Positions 36,245 to 44,602 are shown, numbered from the stretch's first letter. The stretch is DNA of 64,000 bases from Fen-1258 sp041658245 (GCA_041658245.1 JBBAAM010000010.1:13835-77834), one strand, 5' to 3'. The notes: a model not told the origin generated them from the letters alone. Made by a program: numbers and translations.

Positions 36245-36754
36245 ATGAAAGAGCGAAAGCGAAACAGACTTCAAGAATATGATTACTCTCAATCCGGATA
36301 TTATTTCGTTACACTGTGCACTGATGATCATAAACCTTTTTTCGGTAAAATAATTAATGGGGAAATGATACTAAATCAGTTTGGTTACATAATTAAAAAT
36401 AATTGGATAAGAATTCAATCCCTTCACAAAAATATTGAATTGGATGAATTTGTAATTATGCCCAATCATATTCATGGAATAATTATTATTAATGGTGTAG
36501 GGAATGCAAAATTTGCATTCCCTACGAATAGAACAAAGATGACTCTTTCCAAATTAATTCAACAATTCAAAAGGGCATGTACAATTGAAATCAAAAATAA
36601 ATTCAATTACCACATACCATTATGGCAACATTCGTTTTATGACCGAATAATTCGTAATGAAAATGAACTATATCAAATCAGAAAATATATACTCCAAAAT
36701 CCTTTGAAATGGGAAGTTGAAAATAATTCGATTGAAAATTTGGAATTGCATTAA
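36245..36754 (+). CDS. REP-associated tyrosine transposase (RAYT)
   Basis: 169 residues of the Y1_Tnp (IS200-like HUH) family in its REP-associated form. The N-terminus is GYYFVTLCTDD, the HUH metal-binding pair is in MPNHIHGIII (residues about 74-76), and the likely catalytic tyrosine is in IRKYILQNP near residue 146. It would nick and join single-stranded palindromes. Two matching palindromes lie just upstream, one starts 3 bases after the stop, and one perfect copy lies inside the gene in frame, encoding VGNAKFAFPT between the HUH and tyrosine motifs. No TnpB-like partner. Confidence 0.88.
   Translation: MKERKRNRLQEYDYSQSGYYFVTLCTDDHKPFFGKIINGEMILNQFGYIIKNNWIRIQSLHKNIELDEFVIMPNHIHGIIIINGVGNAKFAFPTNRTKMTLSKLIQQFKRACTIEIKNKFNYHIPLWQHSFYDRIIRNENELYQIRKYILQNPLKWEVENNSIENLELH
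36497..36525. repeat. REP palindrome 3, inside the RAYT gene
   Basis: A perfect 14-base stem: GTAGGGAATGCAAA, one A, then TTTGCATTCCCTAC. It is translated as part of the transposase in a variable region of the protein. Confidence 0.85.
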
Positions 36755-36756
36755 AT

Positions 36757-36785
36757 GTAGGGGACACAAAATTTGCGTTCCCTAC
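36757..36785. repeat. REP palindrome 4 (downstream of RAYT)
   Basis: GTAGGGGACACAAA, A, TTTGCGTTCCCTAC, with two mismatches in the stem. It closes the right side of the unit 3 bases after the transposase stop. Confidence 0.8.
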
Positions 36786-36907
36786 GGTTGAATTATAATT
36801 TTTTTTTGAAACAATTCTGTAATATCATTTAACCTCTTTCTATATTCCCTCCCCTTTAGGTCAATGTAGTCAACTTAGGGAGTGAAGGAAGAAACATGAT
36901 GAAAGAA

Positions 36908-37063
36908 ATAGAACACGGATTACACAGATGACGCTGATTAAACAAATTTACGCAGATTTAATCCGCGAAAATCCCTTTACCACGTGGAATAGCATTTGTG
37001 TTTTTGAAACAATTTGATCCTTAATTTATTCCACGGGGCGGGTCTGCGTCATCCGCGTTCTAT
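36908..37063. mobile_element. MITE-like element with imperfect terminal repeats
   Basis: The left end ATAGAACACGGAT (36908-36920) is the inverted copy of ATCCGCGTTCTAT (37051-37063) with one mismatch. Inside are related words such as gatgacgctg, tttacgcagattt and taatccgcg. No coding potential. It fits the same style as the element at 31971, and lies in the gene-free 36786-37235 stretch. Confidence 0.45.
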
Positions 37064-37085
37064 AAAATTTTAACCTGACAGCATT

Positions 37086-37132
37086 ACGACCCGATGGGTC
37101 GTCTCATATACAAAGAGACGTCCCTACGGGAC
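37086..37132. repeat. cluster of three small hairpins
   Basis: ACGACCC/GGGTCGT (37086-37102), GTCTC/GAGAC (37101-37119) and GTCCC/GGGAC (37120-37132) follow one another. This may be a degenerate REP relative. The bases to 37235 that follow are open for about 30 codons in one frame but match nothing I recognise. Confidence 0.45.
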
Positions 37133-37235
37133 TACTCTACAAAAAGATTACACCAACATAGCAACACCAGAAACATTCGGAATGGCAACAGATTCTTCCC
37201 GGCAAATGCGGAAAAGAAATAAATGTGATTAATGT

Positions 37236-37388
37236 ATGCAGAGACCTCTGAATTATTGTATGACTGTCACTCTGAACACATTCACTTCGTTCAGTGTAAA
37301 CTCCGTGAAGAGTCTCTTTACGTTCTAAAATTGAGATGTTTCACTTCGTTCAACATGACAATTGTTAATTTTTCAGAAGTCTCTATGC
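37236..37388. mobile_element. MITE-like element
   Basis: The ends are near-inverted copies: TGCAGAGACCTCTGAA at 37238 on and TTCAGAAGTCTCTATGCA ending at 37388. The interior carries the words cttcgttcag and cttcgttcaac next to gtgaagagtctc, which give further internal pairing. It ends a few bases before the brnA stop. No real gene is seen in it. Confidence 0.5.
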
Positions 37389-37393
37389 AGTAT

Positions 37394-37627
37394 CTACGAA
37401 GAATAATGCGAGGAGTAAGTATCAAGTAAATTCCTGATCACTTTTTGATATTGGCTGCCGTGTTTCTTCGCAATTGATTTGAAAAATTCCACGCTAGACT
37501 TACTTAGGTTCAGCGTAATCTTAGTGGTGTCTTCCTTTAAAACTAATTCTTCGGGTTTTGGTAAAAAATCCTTAAGGATTTCAACTTTGCCAATCTTTTC
37601 ATTCGTGTATTTTATTTTCTTTTTCAT
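37394..37627 (-). CDS. brnA: BrnA-like CopG-type antitoxin
   Basis: 77 residues from the ATG at 37627 (MKKKIKYTNEKIGKVEILKD). The C-terminal half is a ribbon-helix-helix (KITLNLSKSSVEFFKSIAKK, then YQKVIRNLLDTY) as in BrnA antitoxins, which bind both the toxin and the operon's DNA. Its start lies 29 bases inside the 3' end of a BrnT-like frame, the standard toxin-first order. The antitoxin looks complete while the toxin is truncated, so this is probably a solitary antitoxin left from a decayed module. Confidence 0.75.
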   Translation of the reverse strand: MKKKIKYTNEKIGKVEILKDFLPKPEELVLKEDTTKITLNLSKSSVEFFKSIAKKHGSQYQKVIRNLLDTYSSHYSS

Positions 37628-37781
37628 ATATCTGTTTTCCCTTCCGCCAAAATCCGGCGCCAATAATTCTGATTCTATTATTTCGGAAGGTGAATCTAAC
37701 CGTCATAATGCCTTCATTCACTTTACCGAAACAATAATATCTATTTTCTGTTGAGCTGTGCTCGATATCCTTTGTAGCTGT
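37599..37781 (-). pseudogene. 5'-truncated BrnT-like toxin
   Basis: The minus-strand frame ending at 37599 reads DIEHSSTENRYYCFGKV, then FRNNRIRIIGAGFWRKGKQI. This matches the second half of BrnT toxins (HSSxENRxxxxG, RIRIISAR, KRERKxYE). A stop codon (TAG) closes the frame at 37784-37782, so about 35 N-terminal residues of a normal 90-residue toxin are missing and no start is evident. I regard it as inactive. Confidence 0.65.
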
Positions 37782-37830
37782 CTATTCACATACAAAGTCA
37801 CCTTACTCAGTCTTTGTTTATACAAGCGTT

Positions 37831-37899
37831 CTTAATCCTAATCATACTCATAATCTTGACCTTTTTGAGGGTTAACGGCGGATTAAGATTAGGATTAAG
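37831..37899. repeat. inverted repeat with 13-base arms
   Basis: CTTAATCCTAATC (37831-37843) pairs perfectly with GATTAGGATTAAG (37887-37899). The right arm lies in a hexamer-like run (GATTAAGATTAGGATTAAG). Part of the gene-free 37785-37960 stretch. Confidence 0.5.
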
Positions 37900-37960
37900 A
37901 GCAAGATCAAGACCGTTCATATTTTTTACGTAACATGATATATAAAGGTACATACTTTAA

Positions 37961-38059
37961 TATGGTTTTTCAAAAGCAGATGATGCAGTTAAAAAGGTTG
38001 AAGCCGAGCCAAAGAAGAAAACCTCTGGGAAGATGCCCGGATTGGACCTCTCGCATTAA
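37961..38059 (+). pseudogene. possible C-terminal gene remnant with its terminator
   Basis: A 32-codon frame (YGFSKADDAVKKVEAEPKKK, then TSGKMPGLDLSH, stop) looks like the charged tail of a real protein. It is followed at once by a strong terminator, but it has a stop codon directly upstream and no start. I do not recognise the protein. It may be the surviving 3' end of a gene, as seen twice elsewhere in this window. Confidence 0.35.
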
Positions 38060-38114
38060 AAGCCCATCCCTACCCATCCCACATAGTGGCTATGCCAAAG
38101 GGAAGGGCTTTTTT
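38058..38114 (+). terminator. terminator-like hairpin
   Basis: AAAAGCCC (38058-38065) pairs with GGGCTTTT (38105-38112), followed by further T residues. It overlaps the stop of the remnant above. The bases from 38115 to 38365 hold no gene that I can see. Confidence 0.6.
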
Positions 38115-38365
38115 AAAGCTCGGTCGAGGTATTTAATCCTCGGCCTTCGTTATTAAAAACTTTACCGTTTTATGAGATTTTTTCGACAAAAGGAACAATC
38201 ATTCTCATAATTATTTTATTAAGAAAAAATGCTTGATAATTAGTGAATTTTATAACATTTATGTATTTGAATTTGTTAATTTTCTTTACCGTTTGCAGAA
38301 AAAACTTTACCATTTATTTACCATAGCTAACAACAACTATTATAACTTAACCAATTGATGACAAT

Positions 38366-38764
38366 ATGTATAATGCAGCCGCACATAAAAAATTTTTAGA
38401 ACTAAGAGCAGCAGGTTTATCCTTTAATAAAATAGTAGGCGAATTAGGGATAAGTAAACCAACTTTAATAAAATGGGGACAGAAATATGATGAAGAAATA
38501 AGAGCTTTAAAAGCAAAAGAGCTTCTTACAGAATTTACTGAAAATGTATTACGGGAAAAAGAAAGAATAATATTAAATGCTGAGTGGATATTAAGAATTG
38601 AAAGAGGAATGGTTAATGTCGAAAATAAGGGGACTGCTCAAAACAAAATACTTAATAAATTTGAAATGTTATTAGGTAAAGAGATAGATTTTATAAACCT
38701 AAGGTTTCATAAAAACGGGAATCTTAATGAAATTGTTTTTGGATTAGTAAAAAAGAAAAAATAA
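38366..38764 (+). CDS. helix-turn-helix protein of unknown role
   Basis: 132 residues. The N-terminal 45 residues are a homeodomain-like helix-turn-helix (FLELRAAGLSFNKIVGELGI, then SKPTLIKWGQKYDEEI), similar to those of transposase or small-terminase-type proteins. The rest is helical and highly charged, ending in VKKKK. No catalytic motif is seen. It stands alone in the repeat-rich zone, so it may be a leftover of a mobile element. Confident as a coding gene, not as to function. Confidence 0.6.
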   Translation: MYNAAAHKKFLELRAAGLSFNKIVGELGISKPTLIKWGQKYDEEIRALKAKELLTEFTENVLREKERIILNAEWILRIERGMVNVENKGTAQNKILNKFEMLLGKEIDFINLRFHKNGNLNEIVFGLVKKKK

Positions 38765-39023
38765 AAGCCCATCCCATCCCGCCAAAAAAAACGGCGGGCA
38801 AGCCCCACCCTTCCCAATTTACCCGCCTTTGGCGCGAGGGAGAGTTTTTCGAAATAATACTTTTATTATCATACAACCTCTTTAGCTCGAGGATTAATCT
38901 TTTTGGGCTAAAGCCCGAATAACTTTGGTTGATGTGGCCCCCGACATAAATGTCGGGGTTACTAAAAAGTACAAGTTGCGTAACATGAGGGAACACAGGG
39001 TGAAGTCTGAATCATATAATCCT
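38765..39023. repeat. palindrome-rich gene-free stretch
   Basis: It contains CCCGCC/GGCGGG around a run of A (38778-38798), GGGCTAAAGCCC, and the perfect palindrome CCCCGACAT-AA-ATGTCGGGG (38939-38958). These belong to the same style of GC-rich mini-hairpin as those at 3193, 3221 and 13798. No gene is seen. Confidence 0.6.
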
Positions 39024-39052
39024 GTAGGGGATGCAAAGTTTGCATCCCCTAC
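39024..39052. repeat. REP palindrome 5
   Basis: A perfect 14-base stem: GTAGGGGATGCAAA, G, TTTGCATCCCCTAC. Same family as those around the RAYT gene 2.3 kb away. Confidence 0.85.
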
Positions 39053-39094
39053 AACAAACATTATGTGGGGAGGAAAGGAGGGGCTGCTGTTTAA

Positions 39095-39126
39095 AACAAA
39101 AAACCCCCGCATAGCGAGGGTCTTTT
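39095..39126 (-). terminator. terminator of the 1,240-residue T9SS gene
   Basis: On the minus strand, ACCCTCGC-TAT-GCGGGGGT followed by TTTTTTGTTTT. The same sequence of about 40 bases recurs after the next giant gene, at 45121-45160. Confidence 0.75.
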
Positions 39127-39168
39127 GCAAAGCTAAAAGCTAATAGCTTAAAGCTAAAAGCTGTTTAC

Positions 39169-42100
39169 TTACTTCATCAACAACATCTTCTTAGCATGTA
39201 CAAAGTTTTCTGTTTGAATTCTGTAGAGATATAAACCGCTTGTTAGCTGTGATGCATCAAAATCATATTGATAAGAACCAGCCGGCATTTCTTTATTTAT
39301 AAGTTGGGCTATTTCTTGACCTAATATATTATATACTTTCAAGCTTACCATAGAATCCTTCGACAAATTAAATCTGATATTTGTTGTTGGATTGAATGGA
39401 TTTGGAAAATTTTGATATAAGTTAAATGTTTCCGGTTTGTCATTTAGATCTCTTACATCAGTGTACATAGCTTGTCTAACTTCAACGGTTTTAGGACTTC
39501 CGCTCGCACCGGCAGCTGTAACTGTTATAGTTCCGGTACGCGCGCTGCCTGAGTTTGCAGTATAACTGATATTTATCGTTCCGCTATTGGTACCACCTCC
39601 GATGCCTATAATTGTAACCCAGCTGGCATTTGAAACTGCACTCCAATTAAGTGTACCGCTGCCAGTATTAGCAACGCTGAATGACGTTGTACCTGCCGGA
39701 TGATTTACATTAACAAAATCCGGTGTAACCGATAAAACAGACAGCAGTGCAAAGTTTGCCACCAGAACTCTGCTTGAGTTAATAATAAATGCATAATTAG
39801 TACCGGTGGAAACAACAGTACCTCCTTCGGTCCAGCTGACAAATTGATAACCCGAATTTGGTGTAGCTTTTACAGTGACAATCTCACCAAAACTATAAAT
39901 TCCTGAACCGGTTAATGTTCCTCCTGCAGGCGGGTTAGGTGATAAAGTAACAGTATATTGTGCTTGTGTAAAATTTGCAACTAAATTTCTGTTTGAGTTT
40001 ATTATAAAAGAATAACTTAAACCGGTAGAAACAACAGTACCGCTTTCTGTCCAGCTAACAAAATTATAACCGCTGTTTGCAGCTGCTGTAACAGTTACAC
40101 TACTGCCCGGGCTGTATGTACCCGTACCGGATTGTGTTACTATTCCGCCTGCTGCGGGTGTTGCTGATAATGTAACCGTAAACGTGTTGATTGCAAAATT
40201 AGCTGTGATGTTTTTATTGCTGTTCATCGTAACTGTCAATGGATTAGTTGAACCGGCTGCATCTCCGCTCCAACCGGTAAATGTGTATCCGGTTGCCGGT
40301 GCCGCTGTAAGCTGTACAGCCGTTCCATGATTATAATTTGCTTGATCCGGATTTTTTGTTACTGTTCCATTCGCTGCATTCACTGTTAATGTGTACGTGC
40401 TGATTGCAAAGTTGGCTACTAACGTTCTGTTACCGCTAATTGTAAACGTATAACTTGCATTTGTTGATACAACAGTACTACCCTCTGTCCAATTGATAAA
40501 ATTGTATCCGCTGTTTGCCGTAGCTGTTACTGTTACACTACTGCCTGAGCTGTATGTACCCGATCCGGATTGTGTTACTATTCCGCCTGCTGTTGGATTT
40601 GAATTTGTTGTAACGGTATATTGTATTAGAGCAAAATTGGCAACCAGACTTCTGCTTGCACTTATTGCAAATGTATAACTTGCACTTGTTGATACAACTG
40701 TGCTTCCTTCGGTCCAATTAACAAAACTATATCCGCTGTTAGGTGTTGCTGTTACTGTTACACTACTGCCTGAGGTGTATGTACCGCCACCACTTGTCGT
40801 TCCTCCGATTGCTGGATTTGATAACGTCGTAACTGTATACTGAATCAAAGCAAAATTTGCAACTAAAGTTCTATTAGCACTAATTGTAAATGCATAGCTT
40901 GCATTAGTTGAAACAATTGTACTCCCTTCAGTCCAATTAACAAAATTATAACCGCTGTTTGGTGTCGCTGTTACAGTTACACTTTGGCCTAAAGTATATG
41001 TACCGCCTCCACTTGTTGTTCCGCCGGCTATTGGATTTGATGATGTTGTTATTGTATATGGTAAAGTCGTAAAATTAGCAATTAGAGTTCTGCTTGAACT
41101 AATTGAAAATGTATAACTTGCATTTGTGGATACTACGGTACTTCCCTCTGTCCAGTTAGTAAAAGTATAACCACTGTTTGCAGTGGCTGTTACTGTTACA
41201 CTTTGTCCAGAGTTGTATGTGCCGCCGCCACTTGTTGTTCCCCCGGCTGCTGGGTTTGATGATGTAGTAACAGTATATTGTATCGGAGTAAAATTTCCTA
41301 CAAAAGTTCTGTTCGACGTAATTGTAAATGTATAACTTGCGCTTGTGGATAAAACAGTACTTCCCTCAGTCCAGTTAACAAAATTATAACCGCTGTTCGC
41401 GGTGGCTGTTACCGTTACATTTTGGCCGAAAGTATATGTACCTCCTCCACTTGTTGTTCCACCCGCTAAAGGATTTGATGATGTTGAAACTGTGTATATA
41501 AGAACAAAATTTGCTACAAGTGTTTTGTTAGAATTTATAATAAATGAATAGCTTGCATTTGTTGATACGACAGTTCCACCTTCTGTCCAGCTAATAAAGC
41601 CGTAGCCGGTGTTTGCAACTGCCGTTACTGTAACACTCTGTCCAGTAGTGTATGTGCCTCCTCCGCTTGTTGTACCACCTGCTGTTGGATTGGAAGAAGT
41701 AGCTACAGTGTATTGTACCGATGAAAAATTTGCAACTAAAGTTCTATTATTACTTATAGTAAAAGTATAACTCGCATTTGTTGAAACAACTGTACTTCCT
41801 TCAGTCCAGTTAACAAAACTATAACCGCTGTTTGCAGTTGCTGTTACTGTTACACTTAGTCCAGGATTGTATGACCCTCCTCCAGTTGTTGTTCCTCCTG
41901 CTGTTGGATTGGATGAAATAGTAACTGAAAACTGTTGTGCAAAATTTGCAACTAAAGTTTTATTAGCGTTTATAGTAAAAGTATAACTTGCACTTGTTGA
42001 AACTTGAGTTCCTCCATCAGTCCAGTTAACAAAACTATAACCGCTGTTTGCAGCGGCTGTTACCGTTACACTTTGCCCTGAGTTGTATGTACCTCCTCCA

Positions 42101-42891
42101 GTTGTTGTTCCGCCTGCTGTTGGAGAAGATAAAGTGGAAACTGAAAACTGTTGTACAAAATTTGCAACTAAAGTTCTATTTGCAGTTGCATTAAATGTAT
42201 AACTTGCGTTCGTGGAGACAATAGTACTTCCTTCTGTCCAGTTAACAAAACTATAACCGCTGTTTGCAGCTGCTGTTACTGTTACACTACTGCCTGTGTT
42301 GTATGTACCAGTTCCGGATTGTGTTACTATTCCTCCAGCTGTTGGATTTGATGAGGTTGTAACAGTGTATTGTTGAATTAAGGTTGATGTAGCGCTGCCG
42401 TTAGTTACAGTAAAACTCACATCCTGTAGATTATAATTAAAAATTTTATTCGTAAAATTTTGGTCGTTGGCTGCTAAGGTTATGCTTGAAGTACCAACCG
42501 TTAAAAATTTCACTTTTAGAGAAAATAATTTTCCCGCACCTGTATAGTCGCTTCCTTTAATAGAAACAACGTTTATCCTCCCTGTCTTGATATAATTAGT
42601 ATCTGATGAAATTTGAGTTGAAGCACCGCTTGATATAGTGCCTGCTTGATTGTTTCCGGGGTCTGAAAATCTAATTACAGCCGGATCAAAACTAATCTTG
42701 AATTGATATCCTTGTACTCTGTATGAAGTCAGATCATTTACTGTAAAATCCACAATAACTTCATTACCGGGAGTACCTGTAATGGTCGGCAGAGTTAATT
42801 GAATTTGTGCTTTAATAATTATAGAAGAAAATAATAAAACAATAATTGCCGTTCGTTTTAATAAACTTGAAATAAAAATTAATTTTTGCAT
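39169..42891 (-). CDS. giant T9SS-sorted surface protein with cohesin-like domain, 12 InlB-B-type repeats and BACON domain
   Basis: 1,240 residues. A signal peptide (ending IIKAQ) is followed by a cohesin-like domain (about 30-150: LPTITGTPGNEVIVDFTV, YQFKISFDPAVI). Twelve repeats of about 73 residues come next, most reading like SNPTAGGTTSGGGTY, SVTVTATANSGYSFVNWTEG and NRTLVANFA. This is the bacterial 'InlB B-repeat' type; the tenth is divergent. A BACON-like domain (about 1050-1145) and a T9SS sorting domain (YQNFPNPFNPTTNIRFNL, then KKMLLMK) follow. It is probably a stalk-like adhesin on the cell surface. The repeats are similar at the DNA level and thus prone to copy-number change. Confidence 0.85.
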   Translation of the reverse strand: MQKLIFISSLLKRTAIIVLLFSSIIIKAQIQLTLPTITGTPGNEVIVDFTVNDLTSYRVQGYQFKISFDPAVIRFSDPGNNQAGTISSGASTQISSDTNYIKTGRINVVSIKGSDYTGAGKLFSLKVKFLTVGTSSITLAANDQNFTNKIFNYNLQDVSFTVTNGSATSTLIQQYTVTTSSNPTAGGIVTQSGTGTYNTGSSVTVTAAANSGYSFVNWTEGSTIVSTNASYTFNATANRTLVANFVQQFSVSTLSSPTAGGTTTGGGTYNSGQSVTVTAAANSGYSFVNWTDGGTQVSTSASYTFTINANKTLVANFAQQFSVTISSNPTAGGTTTGGGSYNPGLSVTVTATANSGYSFVNWTEGSTVVSTNASYTFTISNNRTLVANFSSVQYTVATSSNPTAGGTTSGGGTYTTGQSVTVTAVANTGYGFISWTEGGTVVSTNASYSFIINSNKTLVANFVLIYTVSTSSNPLAGGTTSGGGTYTFGQNVTVTATANSGYNFVNWTEGSTVLSTSASYTFTITSNRTFVGNFTPIQYTVTTSSNPAAGGTTSGGGTYNSGQSVTVTATANSGYTFTNWTEGSTVVSTNASYTFSISSSRTLIANFTTLPYTITTSSNPIAGGTTSGGGTYTLGQSVTVTATPNSGYNFVNWTEGSTIVSTNASYAFTISANRTLVANFALIQYTVTTLSNPAIGGTTSGGGTYTSGSSVTVTATPNSGYSFVNWTEGSTVVSTSASYTFAISASRSLVANFALIQYTVTTNSNPTAGGIVTQSGSGTYSSGSSVTVTATANSGYNFINWTEGSTVVSTNASYTFTISGNRTLVANFAISTYTLTVNAANGTVTKNPDQANYNHGTAVQLTAAPATGYTFTGWSGDAAGSTNPLTVTMNSNKNITANFAINTFTVTLSATPAAGGIVTQSGTGTYSPGSSVTVTAAANSGYNFVSWTESGTVVSTGLSYSFIINSNRNLVANFTQAQYTVTLSPNPPAGGTLTGSGIYSFGEIVTVKATPNSGYQFVSWTEGGTVVSTGTNYAFIINSSRVLVANFALLSVLSVTPDFVNVNHPAGTTSFSVANTGSGTLNWSAVSNASWVTIIGIGGGTNSGTINISYTANSGSARTGTITVTAAGASGSPKTVEVRQAMYTDVRDLNDKPETFNLYQNFPNPFNPTTNIRFNLSKDSMVSLKVYNILGQEIAQLINKEMPAGSYQYDFDASQLTSGLYLYRIQTENFVHAKKMLLMK

Positions 42892-43007
42892 ATCTCATTC
42901 CCTCAATTAATAAAAGTTTTCCAATTATTTAATTCATGATTTATTTAATGTTAATATAATTGAAAATTTTGGGTATTCAAATGCTATACGGCACGGTCAG
43001 AGTAAGC

Positions 43008-43056
43008 AACCTTCGAGGTTATAATACCGCCAAACGCTTTGTCAACCTCGAAGGTT
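43008..43056. repeat. AACCTTCGAGGTT palindrome pair
   Basis: AACCTTCGAGGTT (43008-43020) and AACCTCGAAGGTT (43044-43056), the first of a set of 13-base palindromes around the second RAYT gene. Confidence 0.7.
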
Positions 43057-43097
43057 GTGTTTTACAATTTGCGTAGTGCAACACGCTCGGCAGGCAG

Positions 43098-43166
43098 GAA
43101 GGTCAAAATCTTTTCGAAGCAATTACAAGATTAGCATATTTAACCGTTGCAAGAATTGCAGAATGA
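43098..43166 (+). pseudogene. 3'-end remnant of an M28 peptidase gene
   Basis: The bases translate to EGQNLFEAITRLAYLTVARI, then AE and a stop. The intact M28 peptidase at 34700-36130 ends LNQNLFEAITKLAFMTIAYI, AE. No start or zinc-site sequence precedes it. Decayed paralogue end, bordered on both sides by AACCTT palindromes. Confidence 0.78.
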
Positions 43167-43177
43167 CTTGCATACAA

Positions 43178-43208
43178 AACCTTGAAGGTTGCTTGAACCT
43201 TCAAGGTT
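43178..43208. repeat. AACCTTGAAGGTT palindrome pair, downstream border of RAYT 2
   Basis: AACCTTGAAGGTT (43178-43190) and AACCTTCAAGGTT (43196-43208) with a 5-base spacer. Immediately 3' of the minus-strand transposase. Confidence 0.75.
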
Positions 43209-43213
43209 GAAAA

Positions 43214-43786
43214 TTAGCCTACTATGTCAAAATCATATTTATCTAAAACCGTATTCGTTGTAAGCTCTTCAAAAGATTTTTTAATATTCGTTAGCGATCC
43301 ATAAATCATTATCAACTCATCTATTGATGTAATCCAATTTTTATCTTTGACTAATAATTCATTAGCAGTTGAATATTTCCATTTAGTAACATTGTCAACT
43401 AATTTTGCTTCTACTGGATTTAATAGAATGTATTCAACTATCCATTTGTAATATATTTTTTCTTTTACGAATTTTGTTTTAGCCGGTCCCTCAAATAGTA
43501 CTCCAGTTCTATTGTACTTCTTGTTCATAAATTTTGTGTGTGCATTAAGTTGGTCGCTTATAAATTTTCCTATTTTGAGCTTATCATTTGTTTGTTTAGC
43601 AAAGAGGTGGAAGTGATTATTTAGAAGGCAAAAAGAAATGATTTTTATCTCGTATTTATCTTTGAATTTGCGGAGACGGTTCAGGAAATAATTAAAATCT
43701 TCTTCTTCAAAAAATATATTTGTTTGAAGTGTACCCCTATTATAAATATGATGATAAGTCTCGGCATAATAAAGTTTATCATTCAT
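43214..43786 (-). CDS. REP-associated tyrosine transposase (second family)
   Basis: 190 residues. The start (YAETYHHIYNRGTLQTNIF) and the HUH pair in LLNNHFHLFAKQ place it in the Y1_Tnp family. The likely nucleophile is the tyrosine of VEYILLNPVEAKLV. It differs clearly from the RAYT at 36245. It is bordered by AACCTTGAAGGTT palindrome pairs (43178-43208 and 43877-43907), which are probably its substrates. It does not have the IS605 TnpB gene. Probably a domesticated or REP-spreading enzyme. Confidence 0.85.
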   Translation of the reverse strand: MNDKLYYAETYHHIYNRGTLQTNIFFEEEDFNYFLNRLRKFKDKYEIKIISFCLLNNHFHLFAKQTNDKLKIGKFISDQLNAHTKFMNKKYNRTGVLFEGPAKTKFVKEKIYYKWIVEYILLNPVEAKLVDNVTKWKYSTANELLVKDKNWITSIDELIMIYGSLTNIKKSFEELTTNTVLDKYDFDIVG

Positions 43787-43876
43787 AGTAACTCAAAGTT
43801 TTTTAAGATTACTTATTCCTCCCAACTAAGTTATCTATTCCCGGCGATAATTTAAACTGAATAAGGTTGTTTCAAA

Positions 43877-43990
43877 AACCTTGAAGGTTGCCTGAACCTT
43901 AAAGGTTGAAAAAAAATAGACACCCAAAATTAATCCATCAATCACTCGACCTTGAAGGTTTGCACAATCATCTTCCTGTTTTCCGCATTG
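43877..43990. repeat. palindrome pair and outlying 85-base repeat copy
   Basis: AACCTTGAAGGTT (43877-43889) and AACCTTAAAGGTT (43895-43907) form the upstream border of RAYT 2. From 43908 a diverged copy of the 85-base unit found at 44880-45114 follows (attaatccatcaatcactcg, then accttgaaggtttgcacaat). Confidence 0.65.
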
Positions 43991-44052
43991 GGACACCCTA
44001 AGAAACAAACGAACCTGTCTACCGATTGGATTGTGTGTAATTTATTTTTGAC

Positions 44053-44121
44053 AACCTCGTAGAGGTTATATTTTTGTAGATAAATATTAAGAATAGCATA
44101 TTTCAATCCTCGTAGAGGATT
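44053..44121. repeat. two GTA-loop palindromes flanking the IS200-like gene
   Basis: AACCTC-GTA-GAGGTT (44053-44067) and AATCCTC-GTA-GAGGATT (44105-44121), on the 3' side of the minus-strand transposase. Confidence 0.75.
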
Positions 44122-44137
44122 CATAATATTTCTCACT

Positions 44138-44602
44138 TCAATCAAAAAAATCAAATAAATATTTTTCATCATATTCTATCTCAAATTTTTTAAGTAATTC
44201 TGTATACTCCTGCCGGAACGTTCTTCTTTTATGATGAATTTCCTGATTAGCTATATAATTATAAATAGTATCTAATTGAGATCTGCCGTAGGAGAAGGCT
44301 CCATATCCATCTTGCCAATGAAATTTTCCTCTAAACCAATTCTTCTGATTGATAAATGTAGATGAATCCCTTTTTATACATCCGACAAGGTCTGATATTT
44401 TATCATTGGGATTTAAACCTATCAGTAGATGTATATGATCCGGCATTCCATTTATTAGTATGGATTTATGTTTTCTATTTGTTATTATTCCACTAATATA
44501 GCTATGTACTTCTGCTCTAATCTCCTTGATTAATAATCGTTCCCGATATTTTACTGCAAATACTAAATGAGTATATAGCTGTGTAAATGCACCTGGTTTC
44601 AT
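44138..44602 (-). CDS. tnpA: IS200/IS605-family transposase TnpA
   Basis: 154 residues, the normal TnpA length. The start is TQLYTHLVFAVKYRERLL, the HUH pair is in GMPDHIHLLIGLNP, and the catalytic tyrosine is in YNYIANQEIHHKRRTF. This is a single-strand transposase acting as a dimer. There is no tnpB beside it. Two palindromes with GTA loops lie at one side and two with TAC loops at the other, so the flanks are mirror images around the gene. The whole unit (about 44053-44686) may be one mobile element or a REP-type system. Confidence 0.9.
   Translation of the reverse strand: MKPGAFTQLYTHLVFAVKYRERLLIKEIRAEVHSYISGIITNRKHKSILINGMPDHIHLLIGLNPNDKISDLVGCIKRDSSTFINQKNWFRGKFHWQDGYGAFSYGRSQLDTIYNYIANQEIHHKRRTFRQEYTELLKKFEIEYDEKYLFDFFD

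Noticed and set aside
37931..38156. 73-codon plus-strand frame
   Set aside because: It reads through the terminator hairpin, and an overlapping frame is more protein-like.
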